A DNA stretch of 64,000 nucleotides. Origin: GWE2-40-63 sp050251815 (GTDB lineage: Bacteria; Bacteroidota; Bacteroidia; Bacteroidales; SZUA-534). The stretch lies in contig JBFWMB010000003.1 in assembly GCA_050251815.1 (NCBI GenBank), forward strand, positions 1 through 64,000, in the 5' to 3' direction. A program made the translations under genes and the position numbers. Under the pieces are notes generated by a model. The model was not told where the DNA came from, ran no database searches, and worked only from the letters and a program-made list of their open reading frames with translations. How positions within the stretch are numbered: position 1 is the stretch's first letter; every line of letters starts with the position of its first letter. Shown here in pieces: positions 32,196-40,308 of the stretch.

Positions 32196-32899
32196 AACGC
32201 ACCGAATTATTGTTGGGCAAGGAGCAGGTAGCCAAACTGGCTAAAAAAAATGTATTGGTAGTTGGTTTGGGCGGAGTTGGAGCTTATGCCGCTGAAATGA
32301 TAGCTCGGGCCGGTATTGGCAAGATGACTATTGTGGATGGCGATGTGGTTAATTTAACCAACCTGAACCGCCAGTTACCCGCTGTATTAAGCAATATGGG
32401 AAAAAGTAAAGCCGGCTTAATGGGTCAGCGCTTGAAAGATATCAACCCCAAACTGGAATTAACCGTAGTTGATCGTTTTATCCGCGATGAGTTTATGATT
32501 GAACTCCTAAGTGAAGATTTTGATTACGTGGTGGATGCTATCGATACCTTGTCGCCAAAAATTTACCTGATTTACCATTGCATGCAGCGTGGATTAAAAT
32601 TGGTAAGTTCCATGGGAGCCGGAGGTAAAATGGATCCGACTAAAGTTCATATCGCCGATTTAAGTAAGTCGTACAATTGCAAGCTGGCACGCATTATACG
32701 CAAAAGGCTTCGTAAACTCGATATACATGGAGGCTTTCCGGTGGTTTATTCTTCAGAGCCGGTTGCCGAAGATGCCGTGGTGGAAACTGAAGGCGAGCAA
32801 AACAAAAAATCGATGGTGGGAACCATAAGTTATCTGCCACCGCTTTTTGGCATATTTTGTGCCTCGCAGGTTATCCGTGATTTGCTGGCCGAAAACTAA
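32177..32899 (+). CDS. tcdA: tRNA threonylcarbamoyladenosine dehydratase
   Basis: A 240-residue E1-like (ThiF/MoeB) enzyme that activates t6A37 of tRNA with ATP and cyclises it to ct6A. The nucleotide-binding motif VVGLGGVGAYAAEMIARAG, the VDGDVVNLTNLNRQ segment and the later SSMGAGGKMDPT match TcdA (formerly YgdL/CsdL) rather than ThiF, which carries CxxC pairs. Length is normal. It overlaps the TatD-like gene, a pairing often seen in Bacteroidota. Confidence 0.88.
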   Translation: MHENWLERTELLLGKEQVAKLAKKNVLVVGLGGVGAYAAEMIARAGIGKMTIVDGDVVNLTNLNRQLPAVLSNMGKSKAGLMGQRLKDINPKLELTVVDRFIRDEFMIELLSEDFDYVVDAIDTLSPKIYLIYHCMQRGLKLVSSMGAGGKMDPTKVHIADLSKSYNCKLARIIRKRLRKLDIHGGFPVVYSSEPVAEDAVVETEGEQNKKSMVGTISYLPPLFGIFCASQVIRDLLAEN

Positions 32900-32912
32900 T
32901 TAGCTGTTTATA

Positions 32913-33152
32913 TTTTACACAGAGTATATGATATTAACTCTTATGTAGCTGTTTTAATAAGCTTTACAATATTGTGCACGTAATGAACTTTTTGATTGAG
33001 AATACGCAGAGGTCACAGAAAAATAAAATCGCCTTGCGATTTTGAACTCCGAGTTCCCTGTGCCTACTCTTAACCAACAATTCTATCTGACAACCAAACC
33101 CTTATTTTTCGTTGCATTTGAACAGGGTATTAAGGTCTATCTCTGTGTAAAA
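32913..33152. repeat. Long-range inverted repeat in a spacer
   Basis: TTTTACACAGAG (32913-32924) and CTCTGTGTAAAA (33141-33152) are perfectly complementary 12-mers 216 bp apart and nearly fill the 277-bp spacer between tcdA and the converging flavoprotein gene. Inside are AGGTCACAGA and a hairpin AAATCGC/GCGATTT. The CACAGAG words resemble a decayed dispersed intergenic repeat. No gene is visible. Confidence 0.5.
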
Positions 33153-33176
33153 AAATGATTCTATACTTAACAGCTT

Positions 33177-36023
33177 CTAAACCTTGATTAGCTTTCCTTT
33201 TGTTACGGAATCAATCAGGTACATAACCGATTTGTAGTCGATGCCGCTGTTTTTAGCTAAGCCTATTTCACAGGTTCGGCTGTTAGAGTAGCCTACCTGG
33301 CAGCCACTAACGGCAGGTTTTAATTTGCGCAGTGCCCAGTCGTTTAGTTTGGGATGCGAAAAACCTTTGTCGCCGGCAAAGCCACAGCATCCCACTTCTT
33401 CAGGAAAAACAGCCTTACTGGTGCAGGCCTGGGCTACTTTAACGAATTTATCGGTCAGTTCCATCTTGGTGCTGCTGCACGTTATATGAAAGGCCAATTG
33501 TTGATCTGATTTTTCGAAATTCAGTTTATCCAACAAAAAATCGTGGACAAATTCAACCGGTTCGTAAAGTTTCAGGCGGGCGTCCATTACTTTTTTCATG
33601 CGGTAGATGCAGGGACTGGTATCGCATAATACCGGATATGCTCCGTTGTTTGAAGAGATTAACAGGGCTTTTTCCAGTTCGTCTGATTTTTGATTGGCTA
33701 CCTGAATAAAGCCCTTGCTTTCCCAGGGAGTTCCACAACATAGCTGGTTCATGGCTTCAGGAAACACTACCTGATAACCGGCTCGTTCCAGCACGTCCAG
33801 TGTTACCTGCATTAAGGGTTTCTGGTCCGAGTCATTTTTGGCCGGACCCATGGTTTGGTTGATGCAACTGGGAAAATAGACCACTTTGGGCTTATTGTTT
33901 TGAGCTGGTCCGGGTTTTATGTTTTTAGTTTTAGCAGCTTGTGGCAGGTAAGGGTTCCAGGCCGGAATGGTGTTAAACGAGGCGGCTCGAACGGTCGATG
34001 CAAGTCCCTGCATCACCCGGTTTCCGAGCAGTCCCTGCGAAAACGCTACAAAACCCAGCCCTTTCCGCAAAAGGCTTTGCGTGGTATCAAAGTTCGTGGC
34101 AATACGCAAGGCCCATTTTTGTGCCGATTCATTTTCACTGTTGTGCTGATCGCGGAGTTTTTTTACTAATATACCGGTGTCGATGGAGAGCGGGCAGGAG
34201 GTAGCACAAAGTCCGTCTCCCGCGCAGGTTTCGTTGCCCAGAAACTGAAAATCTTTTTCTATTGATGCTAGTAATCCGGGGTTTTCTTTTGTTGCTTTCA
34301 GGCGATTCACTTCGCGCAATACCACAATGCGCTGCCTTGCCGAAAGAGTATATCCGGTCGAAAGACAATTTATTTCACAAAATCCGCATTCAATGCACTT
34401 ATCCACGGTTTCGTCGACCTGTGGAAGGGGTTTAAAATGCTTCAGGTGCGCTTTGGGATCGTCATTTATTATTACTCCGGGATTTAATATACTATTGGGG
34501 TCGAATAGTTTTTTAATGGTCTGCATCATGCGGTAAAGTTCGTCGCCCCATTCGTAGCGCACAAAAGGCGCCATATTGATTCCGGTTCCGTGTTCGGCCT
34601 TTAGCGATCCATGGTATTTATCGATGACAAGATGCACCAGTTTTGCAATCAGGCTTTCGTAGTTCTCCAATTCGTGGGCATCGGTAAAATCGGGAGCAAA
34701 AATAAAATGCAGGTTTCCTTCCAGCGCATGGCCGTAAATTACTGCATCGGCGTAGCCGTTTTCGTCGAGCAATTGGCGTAAGTCGAGTACCGCTTGTGTG
34801 AGGTGCTCCATCTTTATGGCCACATCTTCAATAATTACTGTAGTACCGTTTTTTCGGGTGCCGCCTACCGAAGGAAACACCCCTTTACGGATTTTCCAGT
34901 AAGCGTTTATCTGTTTTATGTCCCGACTTAGTTCAAAATCACGAACCAGCCTGAACGATGAAAGGGCTTCACGGGTATTTTTCATCAGCAATTCCAGTTC
35001 ATTTTCGCTTGCGGCTTCCAAATCGATAAGCAGTGCGGTAACCCCTTTTTCAAAGGTTTTAAGGTACTCGGGAATTCCGTTTTGGTTTTCGACCGAACGC
35101 AACGCTTCACGATCGAGCAGTTCAATGGCCGAAACCCGGGCATTTTTCAATTCAGGAACGGCATCGCAGGCCTCTTTCAGCGAGTGGAAGTATATCATGG
35201 CCGAGGCTCTATGGGGGAGTACCGGAACAGTTTTAAACACCGCTTCAGAAACAAATCCCAGCGTTCCTTCGGAACCAACCATCAAATGAAGGATAACATC
35301 TATGGGGTCACTAAAATCTATCAATGCATTGAGGCCGTATCCCGTGGTGTTTTTTATCCGGTATTTTTCCGTAATCTTGACTTTTAGGTCCGGGCGGGAT
35401 TCAATTTCTTTTTTCAGCAGCAGCAGGCTTTCTACCAGCTCAGCTTTGTTTTTTAAGAACAGGGCACGACTTTCCGGGTGGGCGGTATCGAGCAAGGTGC
35501 CATCGGAAAAAATAATGCGTGCGCTTTCGATGGTTGCATAACTGTTGGCGTGGGTTCCGCAGCTCATGCCACTGGCATTGTTGGCAATAATTCCTCCTAT
35601 CAATGCTGAGTTTATCGATGCGGGATCGGGGCCAAATTTTTGTTTATAGGGTTTGAGCAACTGATTGAGCCGGTTTCCGGTAATACCAATTTGTGTCTTT
35701 ACCCGCCGTCCCTCGTCGAGTATGGTAACTTTGCTCCAATGGTCGCCGCGGGATTCAAGTAGCACCGAATCGCTGATAGCCTGCCCCGAAAGACTGGTTC
35801 CGGCTGCGCGGAAAGTTACCGGAATGCTTTGGCTGTTTAGGTGCGCTAATACAAAGCGGACATCTGCTTCGCTTTTACTTTTAATAACCAGTTGGGGAAT
35901 TTTCTGGTAACACCCGGCATCGGCAGCGTAAGCTATCCGCATGAGTTCACTGTCTAAAAGTTGTTTTTTATCGAACTTTTTTCGCAGGGTTTTAATGGTA
36001 TCTTTAGCAATTGTAGTAATCAT
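33177..36023 (-). CDS. D-lactate/2-hydroxyacid dehydrogenase-type FAD and Fe-S fusion protein
   Basis: A 948-residue protein joining three parts. An N-terminal FAD-binding domain (PCMH type, TFRAAGTSLSGQAISDSVLL, about 55-75) with an FAD-oxidase C-terminal domain runs to about 470. Next come two ferredoxin-type motifs, CIECGFCEINC (about 538-548) and CAGDGLCATSCP (about 600-611). The C-terminal GlpC/CCG-type domain has CCGTPWESKG (about 759) and CCGFAGDKGF (about 876). This layout is that of quinone-linked D-lactate or 2-hydroxyglutarate dehydrogenases (Dld-II, GlcD-GlcF fusions); the exact substrate cannot be read from sequence. All cysteines are present. It is divergent from namZ across a spacer with a strong inverted repeat. 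Confidence 0.85.
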   Translation of the reverse strand: MITTIAKDTIKTLRKKFDKKQLLDSELMRIAYAADAGCYQKIPQLVIKSKSEADVRFVLAHLNSQSIPVTFRAAGTSLSGQAISDSVLLESRGDHWSKVTILDEGRRVKTQIGITGNRLNQLLKPYKQKFGPDPASINSALIGGIIANNASGMSCGTHANSYATIESARIIFSDGTLLDTAHPESRALFLKNKAELVESLLLLKKEIESRPDLKVKITEKYRIKNTTGYGLNALIDFSDPIDVILHLMVGSEGTLGFVSEAVFKTVPVLPHRASAMIYFHSLKEACDAVPELKNARVSAIELLDREALRSVENQNGIPEYLKTFEKGVTALLIDLEAASENELELLMKNTREALSSFRLVRDFELSRDIKQINAYWKIRKGVFPSVGGTRKNGTTVIIEDVAIKMEHLTQAVLDLRQLLDENGYADAVIYGHALEGNLHFIFAPDFTDAHELENYESLIAKLVHLVIDKYHGSLKAEHGTGINMAPFVRYEWGDELYRMMQTIKKLFDPNSILNPGVIINDDPKAHLKHFKPLPQVDETVDKCIECGFCEINCLSTGYTLSARQRIVVLREVNRLKATKENPGLLASIEKDFQFLGNETCAGDGLCATSCPLSIDTGILVKKLRDQHNSENESAQKWALRIATNFDTTQSLLRKGLGFVAFSQGLLGNRVMQGLASTVRAASFNTIPAWNPYLPQAAKTKNIKPGPAQNNKPKVVYFPSCINQTMGPAKNDSDQKPLMQVTLDVLERAGYQVVFPEAMNQLCCGTPWESKGFIQVANQKSDELEKALLISSNNGAYPVLCDTSPCIYRMKKVMDARLKLYEPVEFVHDFLLDKLNFEKSDQQLAFHITCSSTKMELTDKFVKVAQACTSKAVFPEEVGCCGFAGDKGFSHPKLNDWALRKLKPAVSGCQVGYSNSRTCEIGLAKNSGIDYKSVMYLIDSVTKGKLIKV

Positions 36024-36042
36024 GGCATGTAAAACTTAAATG

Positions 36043-36065
36043 TATAATATGTCATACATATTATA
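36043..36065. promoter_or_regulatory. Perfect inverted repeat in a divergent promoter region
   Basis: TATAATATG (36043-36051) and CATATTATA (36057-36065) flank TCATA. The site starts 20 bp upstream of the flavoprotein start codon and ends 20 bp upstream of the namZ -7 element, so a bound dimer could control either gene. Confidence 0.55.
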
Positions 36066-36084
36066 GGCTTGTAAAATTAAATAT

Positions 36085-36092
36085 TATATTTG
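36085..36092 (+). promoter_or_regulatory. Bacteroidota-type -7 element for namZ
   Basis: TATATTTG matches TAnnTTTG and ends 27 bp before the namZ ATG at 36120. The palindrome at 36043-36065 covers the expected -33 region. Confidence 0.5.
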
Positions 36093-36119
36093 TTTTCCGA
36101 AATAAAATACGGTATTGGT

Positions 36120-37391
36120 ATGAAAAAATATGCACTCGTAGGCTTGGTTTTGTTGGTATTTATCGTTGGTTGCAAAACCAGCAAAAATACAGTTACAGCC
36201 CCTGAAGCACAGCAGGCTGAAACACCCTTTTTATTGGGAATAGAAGTCTTACAACACGACAATTTTTCGATTTTGCAGGGAAAACGTGTGGGATTGGTCA
36301 CCAACCCCACCGGTGTTGACCGCCAATTAAAATCGACTATTGATATACTGCACGAAAGTGCCTTGGTAAACCTGGTGGCTCTTTTTGGCCCGGAACACGG
36401 CGTACGTGGCAATTTTTCGGCAGGTGATAAAGTGGGCAATCAAACCGATAGCAAAACCGGACTTCCTGTTTTTTCACTTTACGGAAAAGACCGCAAACCC
36501 AATGCTGAAGCCATGGCTTTGGTCGATGTGATGGTTTACGACATTCAGGATATCGGAGCACGTTCCTATACCTACATCAGCACCATGGGGCTGGTAATGG
36601 AAGCTGCCGCCGATTTTGGAAAAGAAGTGGTGGTGCTCGATCGCCCGAACCCGCTGGGCGGTGAACGGGTTGAGGGACCTTTGGTGAGCGAAGGATTTTA
36701 TTCGTTTGTCAGCCAGTTTAAAATTCCCTATTTGTATGGGCTTACAGCCGGTGAGCTGGCTCGCATGCTGAATTACGAGAGCTTACTTGCTGAAGGAAAG
36801 CAATGTAACTTACAGGTAGTTCCCATGCAGGGGTACACGCGCGACATGACTTTTGAGGAAACCGGGTTGCAGTGGGTTCCTACATCGCCTCATATTCCGC
36901 ATTATGAGTCGGCTTTTTATTATGCAGTGAGCGGAATTATCGGCGAGATTGATCCCAACCTGATTGGCATTGGTTATACCTTGCCCTTTCAAACCCTGGC
37001 CACCGAAACCATTAATGCCGATAGTCTGGCCGATGCCATGAACGCATTAAACCTCGAAGGCGTATTATTCCGGCCCATTTATTTTAAACCCTATTATCAG
37101 GCAAAGAAAGGACAGGAGTTGCAGGGTGTTCAGGTGCATCTCACCGATTTAAAAAAGGCCAATCTCACCCAGATACAGTTTTATTTTTTACAGACAGCCC
37201 ATCAACTCAATCCCTCGTTCGACATCTTTAAAGGTAAGGAAAACCGCTACCGGATGTTCGACCTGGGATGCGGCACCGATACCATACGTAAAGCCCTGAT
37301 GGAAGATTTTAATTTTGACCGGATAAAACCCCTTTGGGAACAAGACGCCGCGCAGTTTAAAGCCGCATCGGAAAAGTATTACCTGTATTAA
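36120..37391 (+). CDS. namZ: Exo-beta-N-acetylmuramidase NamZ (DUF1343, GH171), lipoprotein
   Basis: From the ATG at 36120 (an upstream in-frame ATG at 36090 lies in the promoter region) the protein has a lipoprotein signal MKKYALVGLVLLVFIVGC with lipidated Cys18. The body matches DUF1343: GKRVGLVTNPTGVDR, ALFGPEHGVRGNFSAGD, MVYDIQDIGARSYTYIST, VVLDRPNPLGG and later the C-terminal DLGCGTD. DUF1343 enzymes release N-acetylmuramic acid from the non-reducing ends of peptidoglycan fragments, as shown for NamZ proteins. It would supply MurNAc for recycling. It is divergently transcribed from the flavoprotein gene. Length is normal (423 residues). Confidence 0.88.
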   Translation: MKKYALVGLVLLVFIVGCKTSKNTVTAPEAQQAETPFLLGIEVLQHDNFSILQGKRVGLVTNPTGVDRQLKSTIDILHESALVNLVALFGPEHGVRGNFSAGDKVGNQTDSKTGLPVFSLYGKDRKPNAEAMALVDVMVYDIQDIGARSYTYISTMGLVMEAAADFGKEVVVLDRPNPLGGERVEGPLVSEGFYSFVSQFKIPYLYGLTAGELARMLNYESLLAEGKQCNLQVVPMQGYTRDMTFEETGLQWVPTSPHIPHYESAFYYAVSGIIGEIDPNLIGIGYTLPFQTLATETINADSLADAMNALNLEGVLFRPIYFKPYYQAKKGQELQGVQVHLTDLKKANLTQIQFYFLQTAHQLNPSFDIFKGKENRYRMFDLGCGTDTIRKALMEDFNFDRIKPLWEQDAAQFKAASEKYYLY

Positions 37392-37501
37392 TGGCTTAAG
37401 TACAGCCGGGTTTTGTGCGGGTTTTGTAAATTGCGTACCTTTAAGGCTTCAAAAAAGTACCTTGGTTCAATTTTTTTGTTTTTTATTAAAAACCCTAAGT
37501 T

Positions 37502-37933
37502 ATGTACCAGAAAGATTACCTTATGAAAATGCTTGAAATGCTGGGCGACTTTATTTCGAGTGTATTGGGTTTTATAAAAAACGGGGAGTTTAACCGGGCC
37601 AACGAACTGATTGAAGCGGCCTATTCCGATTTTTTAAAGCAGGATGCCGCCTATTTTAGTCAATTACCCATCGAAAAACTGACCCACCACTTGTTAAAAG
37701 AACACAATTACACACACGGACATTTGGAAGTTTTGGCAGCGCTTTTTAATGCGCAGGCGAAGCTTTATTACCGACAGGGGAAAAACAGGGAGAGTCTCGA
37801 TTATTATGAAAAAGCCCTGGTGGTGCTTAGGTTTGTTGTTAGCGAATCGAAAACTTTTTCACAGGAAAAGGAACACCAGTTGGCCGAATTGCAAGAGAAA
37901 GTACGTGAACTACGCGCGTTGGAGAAAAACTAA
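37502..37933 (+). CDS. DUF6483-like helical protein
   Basis: A 143-residue all-helical protein starting MYQKDYLMKMLEMLGDFISS. The N-terminal pattern and the tetratricopeptide-like pair near the end (LAALFNAQAKLYYRQGKN, then SLDYYEKAL, about 80-110) resemble proteins annotated DUF6483; the role is unknown. It is cytoplasmic, with no signal peptide. It is separated from namZ by 110 bp and reads in the same direction; its stop codon directly abuts the duplicated regulator fragment on the other strand. Confidence 0.65.
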   Translation: MYQKDYLMKMLEMLGDFISSVLGFIKNGEFNRANELIEAAYSDFLKQDAAYFSQLPIEKLTHHLLKEHNYTHGHLEVLAALFNAQAKLYYRQGKNRESLDYYEKALVVLRFVVSESKTFSQEKEHQLAELQEKVRELRALEKN

Positions 37934-38053
37934 TTACTTGCCAAACCAGGTTTTAACAGCCTCTTTTTTTAATCGGTTTACCGTTGTCGTTTCTTTATAT
38001 GGGAGTGTGCGTTTCAAAACCAGCATAGCGCCAGAATAATTGTCGAACGTTGG
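37934..38053 (-). pseudogene. Duplicated 3' fragment of the LytTR regulator gene
   Basis: Reading leftward, the last ~38 codons (PTFDNYSGAMLVLKR, then TTTVNRLKKEAVKTWFGK and a stop) closely match the end of the intact LytTR regulator at 38328 (KFEDYFGGKLALKL, then VTVSRLKNTAFKTWFGK). The DNA is also alike, for example CCAAACCAGGTTTTAA in both. The start and the receiver domain are missing and the sequence upstream is unrelated, so it is a remnant of a 394-bp-offset duplication. The 38054-38327 interval holds no gene. Confidence 0.8.
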
Positions 38054-38168
38054 TATGGAATTGCAACTTACCCTAAGCCGTATTGGTCCGGCCCCGCTAT
38101 CCATAGGGGTTTTGGCAGTTGGCAACCAGCCATGGTAGGTTGTTTTGGTCCTTTCGTAGCGGTACGAT

Positions 38169-38263
38169 GGCATCAAATGGCGTGAATTATAGCTTTCGTA
38201 TCACTTCGGCAGCACCAAATGGCATGGATTATTGCTCCCGTATCACTTCAATAGCACCAAATG
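38169..38263. repeat. Short tandem repeat, about 40-bp unit
   Basis: Two units (38169-38207 and 38208-38249) and a partial third share GCACCAAATGG-like and CGTATCACTTC words. It lies between the regulator fragment and the intact regulator. Confidence 0.6.
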
Positions 38264-38327
38264 AAAAAATCAGGGATCACCCGGGGCATCGGTAAACCCG
38301 CAATTACACGCATTGAAAACACAGAAA

Positions 38328-39083
38328 TTACTTACCAAACCAGGTTTTAAAAGCCGTGTTTTTTAATCGGCTTACAGTTACTGTTTCTTTAAATGGGGGT
38401 GTGAGTTTTAGTGCAAGTTTTCCCCCAAAATAGTCTTCAAATTTCTGTACCGCATTAATAGCTACCATAAGTTGCCGGTTAGCCCTGAAAAAAACATCGG
38501 GATTGAGTTCTTCTTCCAAAGCATCGAGGGTAAAATCAACCACATGTTCTTTACCCTGAAACAATACGGCAAAGGTAATTTTATTCTCACTGTAAAAATA
38601 GGCAATATCGTTTACCTCTAATTTGTAGTAGGCGGTTCCTCCCTGAATAAGAAAGCGGGTGCGGTATTTTTTCTCCCCATCACGAATGGCTTTTAACAAT
38701 TCGCTAAAATTGGCTTCAGTACCCGTTGTTTTATGGTTTTGTTCAAATTTGCCGATGGCCTGTTCCAGTTCCTGCTCCTTAATGGGTTTTAATAAATAGT
38801 GAATGCTGTTTACTTTAAAAGCCTGGATGGCAAAATTATCGTACGCTGTGGTAAAAACAATGGGTTGGTTAATCGGGATGCGTTCAAAAATGGAGAAGCA
38901 AATGCCATCGACCAATTGAATATCCATAAAAATCAGATCGGGATGGTTATTTTGCAGCCAGGCAACGGTATCGGCAACGCTATCGGTAATGGCTGCAATG
39001 GTCCAGTGGGGACGCAATTGCTTGAGCATCCCTTGCAGCATGCGCTGGTTGTATACTTCATCTTCTACAATTAAAACTTTCAT
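38328..39083 (-). CDS. LytTR-type response regulator
   Basis: A 251-residue two-component regulator. The receiver domain has the acidic pocket VEDE (6-9), phospho-acceptor Asp54 in LIFMDIQLVDG, the conserved TTAYDNFAIQAF and Lys in LLKPIKEQEL. The C-terminal LytTR DNA-binding domain (about 145-251) includes IAYFYSENKITFAV and FRANRQLMVAINAV. It is two bases downstream of the kinase gene, so they form a pair. The nearby RND efflux operon, transcribed in the same direction just upstream, is a plausible target by position only. Confidence 0.9.
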   Translation of the reverse strand: MKVLIVEDEVYNQRMLQGMLKQLRPHWTIAAITDSVADTVAWLQNNHPDLIFMDIQLVDGICFSIFERIPINQPIVFTTAYDNFAIQAFKVNSIHYLLKPIKEQELEQAIGKFEQNHKTTGTEANFSELLKAIRDGEKKYRTRFLIQGGTAYYKLEVNDIAYFYSENKITFAVLFQGKEHVVDFTLDALEEELNPDVFFRANRQLMVAINAVQKFEDYFGGKLALKLTPPFKETVTVSRLKNTAFKTWFGK

Positions 39084-39085
39084 AA

Positions 39086-40123
39086 TTACAATAAGGGTAA
39101 AGTTACGGTAAAGAATGTTCCGGAATTGTTTACCTCTACGCTCCGGTCGGTGATAAGGCGGTAGCGCATGGCCAGGTTCGATAGCCCTTTTTGGGTACTG
39201 TAGGTGGTTTCTTTGGGGTTGATGTTATTTTTTACGGTAAGTAAAAAGTTATCGGCAGAAATATCGATTTGTAGCGGATTCTTTTTACTGGCCACGTTGT
39301 GTTTTATGGCGTTTTCAACCAGCAATTGCAGGGCCAGTGGTGGAATCTCACGATGAAGCATTTGTGGATTACTATTCAGATGAACCAGCAAGGTATCGCC
39401 AAAACGTTCTTTATGAATGTCGAGATAAGCCTGAATAAAATCTATTTCATCGCTTAGTTTTACGGTAGTTTTTCCATTGCTTTGCAGCACGTATCGGTAA
39501 ACATCGGTAAAATTCTGCGTAAACTTAACCGCGGCCTGCGGGTCGAAGGTAATCATCGACTTTAATACACTCAGGTTGTTGAACAAAAAATGCGGGTTTA
39601 GCTGGTCTTGCAGCGAACTGTAATCGCTTTTTAGCTTGGCTTGCTTTAGCCGGTCAATCTCTTTCAAACTCCAAATCCATTTTTCGACAATGCGCAGGCT
39701 GATGGAAACCATAATGAGGATGAAAATGAATATAAGCCCCAGCACAATAAGCAGCCAGACAATACGCTGTTTGAGCAGGTTTTCGAAAATGCTGATGCGA
39801 TCGAAATACGCAATGGCTATCAGGCCCAGGGTTAAACTAATAAGGATATGGATTAAGACCCGGGTTTTAATTTTTTCGGGTATGGGGAAAAAACGTTCGG
39901 CCAGGTTATCGAACAAAACATTTACTTCAGATAAAATGATGAAGGTTAAGATTACCTGTAGGTAAATCTTGAAGGGAATGTGCAATTCCATTTTGGAAGT
40001 TACATTGGTAGCAAGCACCAAAAAGAAGGCTCCGGTAAGCCCAACCAAAAGAATGCGTATCCCGGTGTTTTTTACATTGTATGTTGAAAGACGACTGAGA
40101 AAATGCAGTTTGTTTTCGTTCAT
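39086..40123 (-). CDS. LytS/YehU-type sensor histidine kinase
   Basis: From the ATG at 40123 (MNENKLHFLSRL), 345 residues; in-frame ATGs further upstream (40201, 40225) are possible but add a non-conserved tail. Four hydrophobic helices (residues ~22-146) form a membrane sensor without a large external loop. The His_kinase domain has DQLNPHFLFNNLSVLKSM with phospho-His at about 178, followed by an HATPase with ENAIKHN and a C-terminal G-box-like GLSNLAMRY. It phosphorylates the adjacent LytTR regulator. The ligand is unknown and may be membrane stress. Confidence 0.88.
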   Translation of the reverse strand: MNENKLHFLSRLSTYNVKNTGIRILLVGLTGAFFLVLATNVTSKMELHIPFKIYLQVILTFIILSEVNVLFDNLAERFFPIPEKIKTRVLIHILISLTLGLIAIAYFDRISIFENLLKQRIVWLLIVLGLIFIFILIMVSISLRIVEKWIWSLKEIDRLKQAKLKSDYSSLQDQLNPHFLFNNLSVLKSMITFDPQAAVKFTQNFTDVYRYVLQSNGKTTVKLSDEIDFIQAYLDIHKERFGDTLLVHLNSNPQMLHREIPPLALQLLVENAIKHNVASKKNPLQIDISADNFLLTVKNNINPKETTYSTQKGLSNLAMRYRLITDRSVEVNNSGTFFTVTLPLL

Positions 40124-40308
40124 TGAGTTATAGTTTAAATAAACGTTCCCGGAGTTAAATACCTCTGAAAAGTGTTTAAATATACGAAATAGTTTGCTCA
40201 TGATTCTTAGGTTCAAAACAGTCAAAAGCTCAGCATGTCCTTAGTTGTAAAAGGGTTTGAACCCTGGCGTTTATTAAGCCAACAATTCAAACCCGGTATT
40301 AACCAAAA

